A DNA stretch of 6,089 nt, taken from Planctomycetaceae bacterium. GTDB taxonomy: Bacteria > Planctomycetota > Planctomycetia > Planctomycetales > Planctomycetaceae. Location: NCBI GenBank assembly GCA_020426085.1, contig JAGQQP010000273.1, positions 1 through 6,089 on the forward strand, given 5' to 3'. Within the stretch, counting starts at the first letter, position 1; each line of letters begins with the position of its first letter. The position numbers and the translations under genes are program-made. Shown here in pieces: positions 1-5,909 of this stretch. The notes beneath the pieces are model-generated. The model did no database searches, had not been told where the DNA came from, and worked only from the letters and a program-made list of their open reading frames with translations.

Positions 1-228
1 CATCTTCCCGGTCCGCCCCTGATGGTGGCCGGCGAGGCTGGCGCGCTCACGCTGCGCAGCGCATTCAGCTGTCATGTCTGGTTCGTCCGCGCGCAACGTC
101 AGCATGTGTTCTTCGGCCATGTCACGCATCGGCTGATCGGCGAGGGCACGCATGCACGCATTGCCGCCAAGACGGTGGTGCTGGCCAATGACCGCATTCC
201 GACGATGCTCGATTTCTACTGTGTCTGA
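1..228 (+). CDS. C-terminal fragment of an unidentified protein, possibly hotdog-fold
   Basis: The reading frame is open from the first base of the window to a TGA at 226-228, so the gene begins upstream and only its last 75 codons are present. The first ATG (position 22) is unlikely to be the real start, because the frame is open before it and no ribosome binding site precedes it. The residues alternate short hydrophobic stretches with charged ones near the end (RLIGEGTHARIAAKTVVLAN), a pattern that would suit the last beta strands of a hotdog thioesterase or dehydratase. No diagnostic motif is visible, so this is a guess. Composition is GC-rich with GC-rich third positions, like the start of the reductase gene that follows 42 bases later. 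Being close to and on the same strand as that gene, it may share its transcript. Confidence 0.5.
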   Translation, partial: HLPGPPLMVAGEAGALTLRSAFSCHVWFVRAQRQHVFFGHVTHRLIGEGTHARIAAKTVVLANDRIPTMLDFYCV

Positions 229-260
229 GCCGCGCCCATTGGTGGCCCGTGACAACGATG

Positions 261-266
261 AGGAGG
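261..266 (+). promoter_or_regulatory. Shine-Dalgarno site of the reductase gene
   Basis: A full AGGAGG lies 4 bases before the ATG at 271. It fixes the start of the reductase, whose N-terminus then sits 15 residues before the Rossmann glycine motif, as is usual for FabG proteins. Confidence 0.8.
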
Positions 267-270
267 TGTC

Positions 271-1032
271 ATGCAGGCGGATTCCCAACTTCAAGGGCGT
301 GTTGCGCTGGTCACCGGCGCCAGCAAGGGCATCGGCCGCGCGATCGCATTGGCCTTCGGGCGGGCGGGGGCTGAGGTCGGCGTGACCGGGCGCAATGAGG
401 CCGAACTCGATTCGGTGGCGCAGGAGATCGGTCACGCCGGCGGGCGCTGCCAGGTGGTGGTCGCGGACCTCGGAGAGCCCGGCGCCGAGCGTGGGGTGCT
501 GGAGGCGGTGACCAGCACGCTTGGCGACATTGACATTCTGGTCAATAACGCCGGCATTATCCGGGATGGTCTTTTGGCAACCATGTCGGCCGAAGACTGG
601 CAGGCTGTGATCGACACGAACCTCACCAGCGTATTCAACTTCTGTCAGGCTGTCACACGTCCGATGATGTCTAAACGTTACGGTCGCATTATCAACATGT
701 CCAGTGTCGCTGCTCACTTCGGTAATTCCGGTCAGACAAACTACGCTGCCAGCAAAGGGGGAATCATCGGTTTCACTCGCTGCCTCGCGACTGAACTAGC
801 TAAACGCGGTGTGACCGTGAATGCCGTTGCCCCGGGTTTCATTGAAACTGACATGACCGTCGACGTGCGAAATGCAGCCGGCGATCAGATCAAAAAACAC
901 ATTCCTTCTCGACGCCTGGGGCTTCCTGAAGATATTTCCAATGCAGTATTATTCTTCGCTACAGAAGAGGCTTCCTATGTCACTGGCCAGACACTGGCCG
1001 TGGACGGCGGATTAACATTAGGTGGAATTTAA
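271..1032 (+). CDS. fabG: 3-oxoacyl-ACP reductase (FabG-type SDR)
   Basis: This 253-residue protein is a classical short-chain dehydrogenase/reductase that reduces 3-oxoacyl-ACP to 3-hydroxyacyl-ACP with NAD(P)H in the cytoplasm. The cofactor-binding motif TGASKGIG is at residues 15-22 and NNAG at 92-95. The active site is complete, with N117, S145, Y158 and K162; the Ser-Tyr spacing of 13 matches E. coli FabG. The C-terminal PGFIETDM and VTGQTLAVDGG segments are typical of FabG. Length is normal for the family and no frameshift is seen. The oddity is composition: codons 1 to about 88 are about 70% GC, while the rest of the gene is near 50%, like the genes downstream. The protein may therefore be a recombinant or an assembly chimera joined near the NNAG codons. 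Its neighbours (carrier protein, dehydratase, ketosynthase) support a fatty-acid or polyketide role. Any SDR name beyond FabG-like is uncertain. Confidence 0.88.
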   Translation: MQADSQLQGRVALVTGASKGIGRAIALAFGRAGAEVGVTGRNEAELDSVAQEIGHAGGRCQVVVADLGEPGAERGVLEAVTSTLGDIDILVNNAGIIRDGLLATMSAEDWQAVIDTNLTSVFNFCQAVTRPMMSKRYGRIINMSSVAAHFGNSGQTNYAASKGGIIGFTRCLATELAKRGVTVNAVAPGFIETDMTVDVRNAAGDQIKKHIPSRRLGLPEDISNAVLFFATEEASYVTGQTLAVDGGLTLGGI

Positions 1033-1093
1033 GTAAGTTGATTCGAAGCGGCTCGTCGTCGTTTTGGAAAATACATTTTTTGTTAAGTGTGAT

Positions 1094-1129
1094 CGGTAGT
1101 CTTTAGAATTGGGTCAATTCGACTTACCG
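1094..1129 (+). promoter_or_regulatory. Imperfect hairpin in the carrier-protein leader
   Basis: CGGTAGTC at 1094-1101 pairs with GACTTACCG at 1121-1129, leaving one bulged T at 1124. Inside it, GAATT at 1106-1110 pairs with AATTC at 1116-1120 around a GGGTC loop. Four bases (1102-1105) are unpaired on the left arm. Together this gives 13 base pairs. No T tract follows, so it is not a standard terminator. It could be a leader RNA element or a protein-binding inverted repeat. Confidence 0.45.
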
Positions 1130-1145
1130 CATTACAAGAACTGTC

Positions 1146-1173
1146 AAAACTATTCTTCTCGCCGAATAGTTTT
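1146..1173 (+). promoter_or_regulatory. Perfect 10-bp inverted repeat in the carrier-protein leader
   Basis: AAAACTATTC at 1146-1155 is the exact reverse complement of GAATAGTTTT at 1164-1173, separated by the 8-base loop TTCTCGCC. The right arm ends in TTTT and the left arm starts with AAAA, so a weak terminator on either strand is possible. The stem itself is AT-rich, which argues for an operator or leader hairpin instead. It sits 58 bases before the carrier-protein ATG, and no experiment or known family match supports a specific role. Confidence 0.5.
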
Positions 1174-1218
1174 AAATCAGGCTGGGTCGGCGGGACTTAT
1201 CGGCCAGCAGGTCGAACC

Positions 1219-1224
1219 AAGGAG
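1219..1224 (+). promoter_or_regulatory. Shine-Dalgarno site of the carrier-protein gene
   Basis: AAGGAG lies 7 bases before the ATG at 1232. It selects this start over the in-frame upstream possibility at 1109. Confidence 0.75.
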
Positions 1225-1231
1225 TATTGAA

Positions 1232-1618
1232 ATGCCAACTAGAGATGAAATCTTCGATTCCGTTCGTGAAACACTGGTTGACGCGCTCGGACTGGATGAT
1301 GACGAAGTAGTGCCTGAAGCCACTCTGATGGGTGACCTGGGTGCTGAATCTATCGACTTCCTTGATATCGCATTCCGTCTGGAAAAAGCATTTGATATCA
1401 AAATTCCGCGCGGTGAACTGTTCCCCGAAAACATCGCTTCTTCCGATTCAGGTTTTGTCAAAGACGGTGAATTCACTGAAGCAGGTATCGCCGAACTCCG
1501 CGCCAAAATGCCGCATGCTGACATCGATTCCTTTGCAGATGACCCTAAAGTCGAAAACATGCAGGATCTGTTCACTGTCGACATGCTGGTTAACTTCCTC
1601 GAAGCACGACTGGGGTAA
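1232..1618 (+). CDS. Enlarged acyl carrier protein (128 aa)
   Basis: This acidic 128-residue protein carries growing acyl chains as thioesters on a phosphopantetheine arm. The attachment serine is S40 in the motif GDLGAESIDFLD, where ESI replaces the usual DSL. The N-terminal helix (EIFDSVRETLVDALGL), the motif helix and a final FTVDMLVNFLEARL helix follow the carrier-protein plan. Unlike the ~78-residue E. coli AcpP, it has about 45-50 extra residues between helix II and the last helix, roughly residues 62-112. The start at 1232 is chosen because AAGGAG at 1219-1224 lies 7 bases upstream and the family N-terminus begins there; a longer in-frame reading from 1109 runs through the leader hairpins and is not credible. 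A terminator follows 32 bases after the stop. It probably serves the dehydratase and ketosynthase downstream. Confidence 0.87.
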   Translation: MPTRDEIFDSVRETLVDALGLDDDEVVPEATLMGDLGAESIDFLDIAFRLEKAFDIKIPRGELFPENIASSDSGFVKDGEFTEAGIAELRAKMPHADIDSFADDPKVENMQDLFTVDMLVNFLEARLG

Positions 1619-1650
1619 TCACAGTCCTCTGAACCAGACTTACAGATGAT

Positions 1651-1693
1651 AAGGCTGTCACAGCTCACTTCCGTGAGTTGTGCAGCTTTTCTT
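1651..1693 (+). terminator. Rho-independent terminator after the carrier-protein gene
   Basis: The left arm at 1654-1668 (GCTGTCACAGCTCAC) pairs with the right arm at 1673-1686 (GTGAGTTGTGCAGC) across a TTCC tetraloop. There is one bulged T at 1658 and one G-T wobble. AAG at 1651-1653 can extend the stem into the TTTT that follows at 1687-1690, and more pyrimidines come after. This is a textbook intrinsic terminator form. It starts 32 bases after the carrier-protein stop and precedes the dehydratase, so it should end or reduce transcription between them. Confidence 0.8.
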
Positions 1694-1777
1694 CCTGTCT
1701 GGTACTCAAGCTGCGCTACCAGTTAATTCATGCGAATTCACTGGGGATTCAAATATCGAACGAAAAGGTGTTCTTAA

Positions 1778-2266
1778 ATGCGATGGTTCTGGATTGATCG
1801 CTTTATTGAATTTGAAAGCGGTTCTTATGCCAAAAGTGTGAAAAACGTCACACTGGCAGAAGAACATCTGCACGATCACTTCCCCGGTTTTCCCGTCATG
1901 CCCGGCTCTCTGATGATTGAGGGACTGGCACAGACCGGAGGCATACTGCTGGGTGAAATCAACGATTTTGAACACATCGTTATTCTGGCCAAAGTACCCC
2001 AGATGACGTTTCACAGCTGGGCCTGCCCGGGTGACCAGCTGATTTATACCGCCAAAATCACCAATGCGGGCGAAGAGGGAGGCGCTGTCGATGTGACGGC
2101 GATGGTCGGAGACCGTCTGGTTGCTGAAGGAAGCATTATTTTCGTCCACCTGGATCAGAGTGATTCGGAATTTGGAGCCATCGACCAGAAAAACTTTGTG
2201 TTTTCGATGAATCTGCTGGGAATCCTGGATGTCGGCAAGGCTGGAACCGGTGAAGATCAGCCCTGA
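1778..2266 (+). CDS. 3-hydroxyacyl-ACP dehydratase, FabZ/FabA-like hotdog
   Basis: The 162-residue product is a hotdog-fold dehydratase expected to convert 3-hydroxyacyl-ACP to trans-2-enoyl-ACP in the cytoplasm. The active-site block DHFPGFPVMPGSLMIEGLAQ holds the catalytic His34 and the acidic partner Glu48, spaced as in FabZ. A central strand region (VILAKVPQMTFHSWACPGDQL) corresponds to the FabZ strand that ends in PGD. The C-terminus beyond about residue 130 is an extension ending in a low-complexity tail. It is a little longer than E. coli FabZ (about 150). The ATG at 1778 has a purine-rich AAAAGG at 1763-1768. It lies beyond a strong terminator, so it may need its own promoter or read-through. 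The exact substrate, and whether it also isomerises as FabA does, cannot be read from sequence. Confidence 0.87.
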   Translation: MRWFWIDRFIEFESGSYAKSVKNVTLAEEHLHDHFPGFPVMPGSLMIEGLAQTGGILLGEINDFEHIVILAKVPQMTFHSWACPGDQLIYTAKITNAGEEGGAVDVTAMVGDRLVAEGSIIFVHLDQSDSEFGAIDQKNFVFSMNLLGILDVGKAGTGEDQP

Positions 2267-2299
2267 GACAGCGATTTTTGAAAGCTTGCTCTAGAGGCC

Positions 2300-2327
2300 T
2301 TGATTCAAATTGAACTACAATCATAAT
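2300..2327 (+). promoter_or_regulatory. Candidate sigma70-type promoter for the ketosynthase
   Basis: TTGATT at 2300-2305 (4 of 6 match to TTGACA) is separated by 16 bases from CATAAT at 2322-2327 (5 of 6 match to TATAAT). It lies in the AT-rich gap after the dehydratase and about 115 bases before the ketosynthase ATG. Such matches arise by chance in AT-rich gaps, and planctomycete promoter rules are poorly known. Confidence 0.35.
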
Positions 2328-2443
2328 TCAGGTATTCAAAAACCGCAGACTTAAACCGGCGGCAAGTTACATTTGGACAGTCCAACCGATTCTGAAATTT
2401 GCCTGCTGATACAAAATCAATTTTAAAACAAGAGTTCGAAGCT

Positions 2444-3727
2444 ATGAACCGCCGCGTTGTGATCACTGGAATTGGCGCTATCACCCCCCTGGGAAAAACC
2501 GTAGAAGATACCTGGAAAGCGCTCCAGGAATCAAAATGCGGTATTTCCAACATCACTCATTTTGATGCTTCGAATTTCCCGACACGTTTTGCAGCGGAAG
2601 TCCACGATTTCCACCTGGGAGACTACGTCGATAATCTGGATCGCTTTGAGCATTCGGGACGTAATATCCGCTATGCCATTGGTGCAGCCACCCAGGCCGT
2701 CAAAGACTCCGGAATTCTGGACGATGATTTCGACCCTGCCACTTTCGGTGTCTACCTGGGAGCAGGCGAAGGGCAGCAGGACTTTTATACTTTCATGAAA
2801 ATCATTGCCCAGGCCCAGAACGATGGTGAAGTCGATCTGGAAAAATTCACCAAAGTCGGACTCGAACAGCTCAATCCGCGGTTCGAACTTGAACAGGAAC
2901 CCAATATGGCTGCCGGCCATCTGGCCAGCCTGTTCAATGCACAAGGTCCCAACCTGAACTGCCTGACTGCCTGTGCCGCTTCCAGCCAGGCCATTGGCGA
3001 AGCATCGGAACTGATTCGTCGCGGCGATGTCGATATCATGCTCTCCGGCGGTGCTCACAGCATGATTCATCCTTTCGGTGTGACTGGCTTCAGCCTGCTG
3101 ACAGCCCTTTCAACCTTCAATGAAGATCCCTCAAAAGCATCTCGTCCCTTTGACCGCAACCGGGATGGATTTGTACTCGGCGAAGGTGCTGGTATGATGA
3201 TCCTGGAAGACCTGGAACGTGCCCAGAAACGTGGTGCAAAAATTTATGGAGAACTGGTTGGCTACGGTTCCACCGCCGACGCATATCGTGTCACGGATAT
3301 TCACCCCGATGGTCGCGGTGCCATCAAGTGTATCAAGATGGCAATGAACCATGCTCAGATCAATCAGGATGAGATTCATTACATCAACGCGCACGGAACC
3401 AGTACTGCGGTCAACGATCGTGTGGAAACCAAAGCAATCAAAGGCGCACTGGGAGAAGCGGCATACAAGACTCCTGTCTCCAGTATCAAAAGTATGATGG
3501 GACACCTGATTGCCGCAGCGGGTAGTGTGGAAGCCATCACCTGCCTGATGGCGATTCGCGATAATGTCGTACCGCCGACGATTAACTATGAAACGCCTGA
3601 TCCTGATTGTGACCTGGATTATATTCCCAACGAAGCACGTCAGCAAAATGTGACAACCACTCTGTCAAACAGCTTTGGATTTGGCGGACAGAACATTGCT
3701 TTGATCTTCTCAGAATTCAAAGACTGA
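2444..3727 (+). CDS. Beta-ketoacyl-ACP synthase, FabF-like
   Basis: This 427-residue thiolase-fold enzyme performs the decarboxylative Claisen condensation of an acyl chain with malonyl-ACP. The catalytic triad is intact: Cys177 in TACAASSQ, His317 in NAHGTST and His354 in MMGHLIAAAG, with the final FGFGGQN loop. The start MNRRVVITG at 2444 matches the canonical FabF N-terminus; an in-frame TTG at 2399 would add 15 residues with no homologous look. The ribosome site is weak (AGAG at 2431-2434). Compared with E. coli FabF, the segment between GAGEG and AAGHL is about 13 residues longer, and the C-terminal GFGGTN has become GFGGQN. The intact Cys shows it is a condensing subunit, not a chain-length factor. 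It may extend ordinary fatty acids or act in a dedicated lipid/polyene pathway with the neighbouring carrier protein. Confidence 0.92.
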   Translation: MNRRVVITGIGAITPLGKTVEDTWKALQESKCGISNITHFDASNFPTRFAAEVHDFHLGDYVDNLDRFEHSGRNIRYAIGAATQAVKDSGILDDDFDPATFGVYLGAGEGQQDFYTFMKIIAQAQNDGEVDLEKFTKVGLEQLNPRFELEQEPNMAAGHLASLFNAQGPNLNCLTACAASSQAIGEASELIRRGDVDIMLSGGAHSMIHPFGVTGFSLLTALSTFNEDPSKASRPFDRNRDGFVLGEGAGMMILEDLERAQKRGAKIYGELVGYGSTADAYRVTDIHPDGRGAIKCIKMAMNHAQINQDEIHYINAHGTSTAVNDRVETKAIKGALGEAAYKTPVSSIKSMMGHLIAAAGSVEAITCLMAIRDNVVPPTINYETPDPDCDLDYIPNEARQQNVTTTLSNSFGFGGQNIALIFSEFKD

Positions 3728-3983
3728 GTTGTAGTCAAATCAGTTAATACAATGGCTACTCTGTTGAAACTCGCTCAACGACTGCGTATTGCTTCCAGCT
3801 ACTGTTTCGGAAGATTAATTTCTGTTTCGACATCACATTCTCAATGTGCGCTCCCTCTTCTCACCCAAAGTGAGGTCCAGACAAATTCTGTTTTTTTTAC
3901 CAGGATCAGCCGAGTCCTGAGAAATTGATCAAGACGCTCATCAGGAAACCGGGTAAACTACGCATGTGCATCCTCTATGGAGA

Positions 3984-4011
3984 TTTGCACAAAGTCAGTA
4001 TCGTAGATAAT
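3984..4011 (+). promoter_or_regulatory. Candidate promoter for the hydrolase
   Basis: TTTGCA at 3984-3989 (4 of 6) is followed after 16 bases by GATAAT at 4006-4011 (5 of 6 match to the -10 consensus). The predicted start of transcription would be about 75-80 bases before the GTG at 4097. This is a pattern match only. Confidence 0.33.
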
Positions 4012-4085
4012 CCCGGATTCCAGAGTCTACATCTTCAATTGAATTCAGAACTTGTGTGAGTGATTCTCAGGTTCTGCAACCGCCA

Positions 4086-4090
4086 GGGAG
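4086..4090 (+). promoter_or_regulatory. Shine-Dalgarno site supporting a GTG start
   Basis: GGGAG lies 6 bases before the GTG at 4097. This, and the hydrophobic segment that begins directly after the GTG, support the non-ATG start of the hydrolase. Confidence 0.6.
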
Positions 4091-4096
4091 ACAGCA

Positions 4097-5137
4097 GTGA
4101 GTTGGTTGCTTTGGTGCGTTTTGATCGCAGTCACAGTCGAGATAATGATCCAATACTGCATCATGCGCGCTGCTTACCCGGTACTGTTTGCGCCGATGCC
4201 CGATCGATTCAATCTGATCGGCACACTCGCACAACTACCAGAAAATGACAATCATATTCAGATCAGAGATGTGACATTTCCCACTTCGGACGGCCTGACA
4301 CTGCATGGATTCATTGCCACTCCCACGGCAGTTCGCCCTAAAGGTGTGATACTCTTCTGCCATCCTTTTAAATCCACTGGACGAATTGCACTCTTCCAAT
4401 GCCAGGGATTACTGGAAGCTGGCTTTGCTGTTTTCTCATTTGACTTTCGCAATCATGGAGAAAGTGATAGTGACCCTCGCTATCAGTCAATCCACTGGCT
4501 CTCACATTATGAACTGAATGATGCCAGATCCGCTATTCAATTCCTGCGATCTCAACCTGAACTATCCCAACTGCCATTGGGACTGCTGGGTATGAGTCGC
4601 GGAGCAGGAACTGCGCTTGCAGTTGCTGCCAAATCTGCTGATCTCCAATATGTCGCCTGTGAAGGTGCCTTTCTGAATGAGGAACTCTTTCTGGATCACG
4701 CGATTCGCTGGGGAGAACGTTTTCTGCCACGACTGTTTATACAAATCGTACCGACCTGGGAAGTCATTCGCGCCTTTCGGATCATGATCTGGTATTCACA
4801 ACGTCGGCAGGGATGTCGATATATCAATCTGAAACCGCGCGTCAAAGATTTGAAAAATCGAAACCTGTTGTTTTTCACCGGTGAAAAAGATCAGAGTGTT
4901 GTTCCCCGTATGACACAGTTGATCGTAAAACGAATTCCTGATGCCCAAATCACCGTCTGCTCGTTATCTGGTGCCATTCACAATGCGGGACGCTTCACAC
5001 AAATGGAAACATTTGACTCGACATTGATCGACTTTTTCTCACAAATGGTCGAGAACAACTCCCCAGTAAAAGAGCTCGAATTTTCAGAGCCAATCACAGG
5101 CCCTGGTGCCCCTCTCCCCAGTAAACGTTCTGCCTGA
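4097..5137 (+). CDS. Membrane-anchored alpha/beta hydrolase (S33/Hydrolase_4-like)
   Basis: The 346-residue protein begins with one hydrophobic segment (residues about 2-23, SWLLWCVLIAVTVEIMIQYC). This is probably an uncleaved membrane anchor, as no clear signal-peptide cleavage site is visible. The rest is an alpha/beta hydrolase: the oxyanion-region motif ILFCHPF, the FDFRNHGES turn, nucleophile Ser167 in GMSRGAG, acid Asp265 in TGEKDQSV and His295 in GAIHNAG. The triad order and spacing fit the serine aminopeptidase/lysophospholipase-like group. Likely activity is hydrolysis of an ester, thioester or amide, but the substrate is unknown. It starts with GTG 369 bases after the ketosynthase, so it probably has its own promoter. 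Its position beside a lipid-type cluster makes a lipid substrate possible but unproven. The last ~25 residues are proline-rich and probably disordered. Confidence 0.85.
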   Translation: MSWLLWCVLIAVTVEIMIQYCIMRAAYPVLFAPMPDRFNLIGTLAQLPENDNHIQIRDVTFPTSDGLTLHGFIATPTAVRPKGVILFCHPFKSTGRIALFQCQGLLEAGFAVFSFDFRNHGESDSDPRYQSIHWLSHYELNDARSAIQFLRSQPELSQLPLGLLGMSRGAGTALAVAAKSADLQYVACEGAFLNEELFLDHAIRWGERFLPRLFIQIVPTWEVIRAFRIMIWYSQRRQGCRYINLKPRVKDLKNRNLLFFTGEKDQSVVPRMTQLIVKRIPDAQITVCSLSGAIHNAGRFTQMETFDSTLIDFFSQMVENNSPVKELEFSEPITGPGAPLPSKRSA

Positions 5138-5489
5138 ATTGAGTCGTCTCAAACGCTTCGACCAATTGAAATCGGGACAGCGACAGGACTTTTTGAGCTT
5201 TCTTGAGTTTATCCCCTGCTTTAAAATCACTGCCTATTTGACAGCGAATGCACGGAGATTATACGAATTGATCAAGAGACTCCCCATTAAGCTGAAATAT
5301 AGCAACAACCCTATCTGCATACTAATTAACAACTTATAACACAACCATTTTTCTACATGACAATGGTATCTGATTTGCTTAACTTTATGCTAACAAAAAA
5401 AGCTATTTGCACGAATTCCGTTTCGAACTAAGGTTATGTTAAATGTCCGCTGTTGCGGCTGCCTTCCGGATTACTTGGTGAGATGTCAT
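5138..5489. other. AT-rich intergenic region before the response regulator
   Basis: No supported gene lies in these 352 bases. A frame that starts inside the hydrolase end and runs to 5339 lacks a ribosome site and resembles no family. The region becomes AT-rich after about 5260, with a run of A at 5394-5401. A weak inverted repeat, ACCATT/AATGGT, sits at 5344-5349 and 5362-5367. A candidate promoter is listed separately. Confidence 0.5.
5238..5265 (+). promoter_or_regulatory. Candidate sigma70-type promoter for the response regulator
   Basis: A perfect TTGACA at 5238-5243 is followed after 16 bases by TATACG at 5260-5265 (4 of 6). If used, it would give an untranslated leader of more than 200 bases before the ATG at 5490. 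The perfect -35 box is the main support. Confidence 0.4.
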
Positions 5490-5909
5490 ATGGTTATTGC
5501 CAGATCACAGGCTCCTTATCAGTTATTGATTGCTGATGATGATTCCGGGTTTCGCGCGGTGCTTAAGGAAGTGCTGGCCCCCTATTTCAGACTGTTCGAG
5601 GCTGAATCAGGCGAGGAAGCTGTTGAGCTGGTTGAGCAGATCTCTGTCGATATCGTCCTGCTGGACATGCATATGGACATTCTTACCGGTCTGGAAGCCG
5701 TACGTCTGATGAAGCAGATTAACGCCATGCTTCCCTGTATTCTCATCACCGCTGATGCGACTGATGAATTACGTCAGGATGCATCCGAAGCAAAGGCATA
5801 CGAGGTCCTGTCTAAGCCTGTTAAACGTCAGGAGTTAGTGACAACCGTCTCACACGCGCTGGTTGACACCTACCACGACCCTGATGTCACAACCTGGCTG
5901 GGAAATTAG
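5490..5909 (+). CDS. Stand-alone receiver-domain response regulator
   Basis: The 139-residue product is a CheY-like receiver with little else. It has the acidic cluster D16-D18 (IADDD), phosphoacceptor Asp59 in IVLLDMHM, switch Thr87 in CILITAD and Lys109 in LSKPVKR, so phosphorylation should be intact. No DNA-binding or enzyme domain follows; about 20 residues remain after the last receiver helix. It therefore probably works by protein contact, as a phosphorelay intermediate or a CheY-type output. The start at 5490 is preferred because GGTGAG at 5477-5482 lies 7 bases upstream and the receiver begins about 10 residues later. An in-frame ATG at 5436 would add 18 Cys-rich residues with AAGG only 2 bases away. 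No histidine kinase is in the window, so its partner is unknown. Confidence 0.87.
   Translation: MVIARSQAPYQLLIADDDSGFRAVLKEVLAPYFRLFEAESGEEAVELVEQISVDIVLLDMHMDILTGLEAVRLMKQINAMLPCILITADATDELRQDASEAKAYEVLSKPVKRQELVTTVSHALVDTYHDPDVTTWLGN

Larger units (their letters stand above)
3728..4096. other. Intergenic region between ketosynthase and hydrolase
   Basis: These 369 bases contain no convincing gene. A short inverted repeat CTCAC/GTGAG (3860-3864 and 3870-3874) is followed 16 bases later by a run of eight T at 3891-3898; the gap between stem and T run makes a normal terminator unlikely. GTTGA/TCAAC at 3763-3767 and 3775-3779 is a second weak stem. A candidate promoter for the hydrolase lies near 3984-4011. 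Confidence 0.5.

Noticed and set aside
1109..1231. N-terminal 41-codon extension of the carrier protein
   Set aside because: It would be translated through the two hairpins, has no ribosome site, and does not resemble the carrier family; the ATG at 1232 has a good AAGGAG.
1177..1668. 163-codon open frame on the minus strand
   Set aside because: It lies opposite the carrier-protein gene, is Ser-rich as expected for an antisense shadow, and shows no family features.
2531..3070. 179-codon open frame on the minus strand, with another at 3131-3646
   Set aside because: Both are antisense to the well-supported ketosynthase and show no recognisable motifs.
3860..3898. Hairpin plus T8 run as a ketosynthase terminator
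   Set aside because: The stem is only 5 bp and the T run begins 16 bases after it, so it does not fit an intrinsic terminator.
5106..5339. 77-codon frame overlapping the hydrolase end
   Set aside because: It starts inside the hydrolase in another frame with no ribosome site, and its AT-rich end only reads as Lys/Ile/Asn; no family resemblance.
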